This document shows, piece by piece, positions 61,739 to 64,000 of a stretch of DNA of 64,000 bases; position 1 is the first letter of the stretch; the number at the start of each line of letters is the position of its first letter. Under the pieces are notes generated by a model. The model did no database searches. It saw nothing but the letters and a program-made list of their open reading frames with translations, and was not told where the DNA came from. The position numbers were made by a program, and so were the translations under genes. Origin of the DNA: Siphonodentalium dalli. Its lineage: Eukaryota > Mollusca > Scaphopoda > Gadilida > Siphonodentaliidae. The stretch covers positions 117,500,754 through 117,564,753 of the forward strand of contig CP136061.1 in the NCBI GenBank assembly GCA_032622095.1, in the 5' to 3' direction.

Positions 61739-61755
61739 ACCCCCCCCCCCCCCAA
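61739..61755. repeat. Poly-C tract
   Basis: Uninterrupted run of about 16 C. Similar tracts occur at about 15790, 32425, 32983, 39669, 52850 and 54411. Confidence 0.9.
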
Positions 61756-62879
61756 ATCACAACTAAAGGTGAAACATGGGATTTAGAACATTAATATTCA
61801 CTCTTACACAGTTCCACATTCAAGGTGTGTCTTGTGTAATCGTATGTCAGTTGTAACGTTGTGAAACCGCAACCGAACTGAATTATTCTATTGCTAAATA
61901 GTTCATGGGTGACCTGATGCATGCATCTTAGTTTTCTTGTATTACCTGCTGTGGTGGTGGCTGATGGAGCTGTGATATTTGGGTATGTGTGTTGTTTGAA
62001 TGTGCCAAGTATACAAGCCGCTGTTGTATCGTTGGTCACTGTTTGCAGCCGCAATGCATTCAGACAAGAATATGTTACGGAAAAATGATATGATCCAGCG
62101 GCATGTTGTGTTGACAGATGGAAGGTTGCGTATGGAGTTGAAGTTTTTTAAATTGAGTCAGTGGTCTGGAGAGGTCGATGTTTTGAACTAATTTTTTTAG
62201 ATGAAGTGTACCAGTGTGGTTGTGACGCCGACCTCTGCCTTCGAATCAGCTGAAACATTCAACCGCTTTCGACGACCTCATTATTGTCAACAAACGTAAT
62301 TAAAAACATATCCTTCTTGTGCTGGTGGCAGTTAGCTGGTACCACGTTAAACCATTTCAATATTGGTATGCTTGCTGCACTGAGCCTACTGAGGTTGAGA
62401 TGATGGTTTTGCTGGCAGTGACGAAATAACTGATTATTGAAAAAGAGCATATAGACGAATCTTGTATGCTTGCCAATTGCATTCTGGATTTATTGCGCAA
62501 TGTAGAGTACAAAGTAGAATAACATGTTCTTTGTCAATGTGTACAAATTTAACTCTCCTCTGTAAATTGTACTGTAATTAAACATAATGGTATTTTGTTT
62601 TTTTATTTTATCAAGCAATACGTTTTCTCAGTGGTTATTTGCATTAAAGATACCTATAAAATTGAAGGATCTTGTGTGAAAAATTATTTTCACATGCTCG
62701 CGCCAGAGAGAGTATTTTCTTCGGTGGTATGTCTGGACTGTAGATATTTACAGCTGTTACCGCTGTCAAAAAGGCTATGATTGTTTGGTTTGCAGATATC
62801 AGAAACTGTTTTGCTTGGATGATTAAATCACCTCGATGCTGCAGAGTTTTACTGTCCTCAAATGATGCACTACAAATTA
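61756..62879. other. No gene recognised
   Basis: The minus-strand frame at 62054-61791 (87 codons) and others lack domain or splice support. Confidence 0.35.
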
Positions 62880-64000
62880 GATCGCCTGCATCTGCTGCTA
62901 TCTCGGTTGTCTGAAATGGCAAAAAAATAAAGAGAATGGATATATCTTATTGTTAGAGCCATCGCTAAATATTGTTACCGTATCATCAATATATTTCCAC
63001 CATAAAACCAAATCAGCTGTTACACTCCAATATATCATCTTAGTATAACATTGCACGCCATTAATATAAAACCAAATAAAGTATATCACAGATGGTACCT
63101 AAGAACAATCTAAATGGCATCTGTGTCAGTTTATGGGATAAAGGGATGCTGGTTATTTAACGAATGTACTTCACATACATGTGGGTGTCACCACCCCCTG
63201 AATCCTGAATACCAGTTAATTTGTGGGGTTGGGTGCATACTGAATGCCAGTTAAGAAATATGTGATGAAGGACACATATTTCACATTTCATTACCATCTA
63301 TTATGGTCACTTTTCTCAAAAGTAATCTGCCAAACTTAGGTTTAGAGTATAAGTGATTCTACCCTGCGGAATGGTGAAGGGTGTCATCTGAAAAATGTAC
63401 CGAAATCTGATTAAAACAAGTATGGTTGTCATAATGGCTGAAATTATTGTCAACGGAAAATGTTTTCAGCCCCATGGGATGGGAAAACTGATAAAAAATG
63501 TAGTTTGATTAAACGACAAATCAGTGAGTTCAATGTTTGATAATGTTTTCAAAGATGGCCATCAAGATGTCCAAAAAATCGTAATTAGTAATTTTCCTGA
63601 AATTAACATAAATGACCCTCAGTATCAAAATAATACTTCCTTGCGACACAAATATAGCAAGGCACCAAATCGCTGCAAACTCGATTGTAGTCACACAACT
63701 AACGAATGAATTGGGTTCATATTAAACACCCGCGAGTGTCACTAAAATTGATATCTTATTTACCAAGTACACTGTCACAGCCTCCTATATATGTCGTATC
63801 ATTAAATAATGTTTCCTCGAACTCGCGCATTCGTAGCGGACCCATGGATATTGCATTATTCGCGTTTGCATGCAGTTGTGTCAGCAATCTTTATCCCGAC
63901 GATATTCACTATCTCATAAAGTTGTTTGGGTCCATCGAATCTATCACAATCCCAAGTGCTAAATCGATAGGCGGCGAGTGTCCCCTTCAACTCGTCTTTG
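62880..64000. repeat. Segmental duplication, copy C (partner of 42450-43770), running off the window
   Basis: Same order as copy A from GCCTGCA.CTGCTG, ACTCCAATATATCATCTTAG, TATGTGATGAAGGACACATA to CTTGCGACACAAATATAGCA and finally AACTCGTCTTTG at the window end. It lacks the SINE of copy A, preserving the empty site. Confidence 0.88.

Overview
This window looks like a gene-poor, repeat-rich stretch of an animal nuclear genome. There are no operons, no long uninterrupted genes and no ribosome binding sites. Instead it holds short exons with GT/AG boundaries, decayed retroelements, tRNA-derived SINEs, terminal-inverted-repeat elements, satellites and microsatellites. The repeats (units carrying GGGCCATAACTC, GGCCGCC..GGCCATCTTGGATTT, and a SINE or LINE tail of GACGTTAAACCC plus TCAA repeats) are of the kind seen in marine lophotrochozoans, especially molluscs. 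That placement is inference; no taxonomic marker gene is present.

Layout. 0-1.6 kb: minus-strand Ty3/Gypsy-type pol remnant (integrase zinc-binding and DDE core, then a PHD-like patch). 2.7-3.7 kb: diverged tandem repeat. 4.7-11.2 kb: plus-strand non-LTR retrotransposon ORF2 remnant in two collinear halves separated by about 4 kb of other repeats, with a TA-flanked MITE in the first half and a 425-bp palindrome in its tail. 13.5-21.5 kb: the best host gene, four plus-strand exons with symmetric phase-1 junctions encoding two Thr/Ser-rich mucin-like segments (a tandem exon duplication) and a two-exon C-type lectin-like domain ending in a stop. Its last intron is packed with TTAA-bounded repeats, a 161-bp satellite and a 63-bp minisatellite. 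24.9-30 kb: foldback elements, an LTR-like or promoter-like block, and a Penelope-like GIY-YIG remnant. 31-33.6 kb and 51.4-53.2 kb: two homologous composite blocks with a roughly 270-290-bp satellite. 35.8-36.4 kb: intact 3' end of another non-LTR element. 40-49 kb: tandem and segmental duplications, one interrupted by a 1.55-kb LINE-like insertion with a 15-bp target duplication. 53.4-58.2 kb: tandemised MITEs, a TTAA-bounded repeat, a SINE and a dimeric satellite. 58.7-60.4 kb: a cluster of a short AATAAAGAGCGTT motif around a THAP-like zinc-finger ORF. 62.9-64 kb: second copy of the 42.5-43.8 kb segment, running off the window end.

How it fits together. Only the lectin gene (and perhaps single exons near 48.8 and 59.4 kb) looks like host coding sequence. 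The predicted product is a Thr/Ser-rich stalk plus a C-type lectin domain, as in secreted or surface recognition proteins. No exon with a signal peptide was found upstream, so the 5' end is missing or unrecognised. Everything else is mostly transposable-element history, with several nested insertions whose empty sites can be read from paralogous copies inside the same window.
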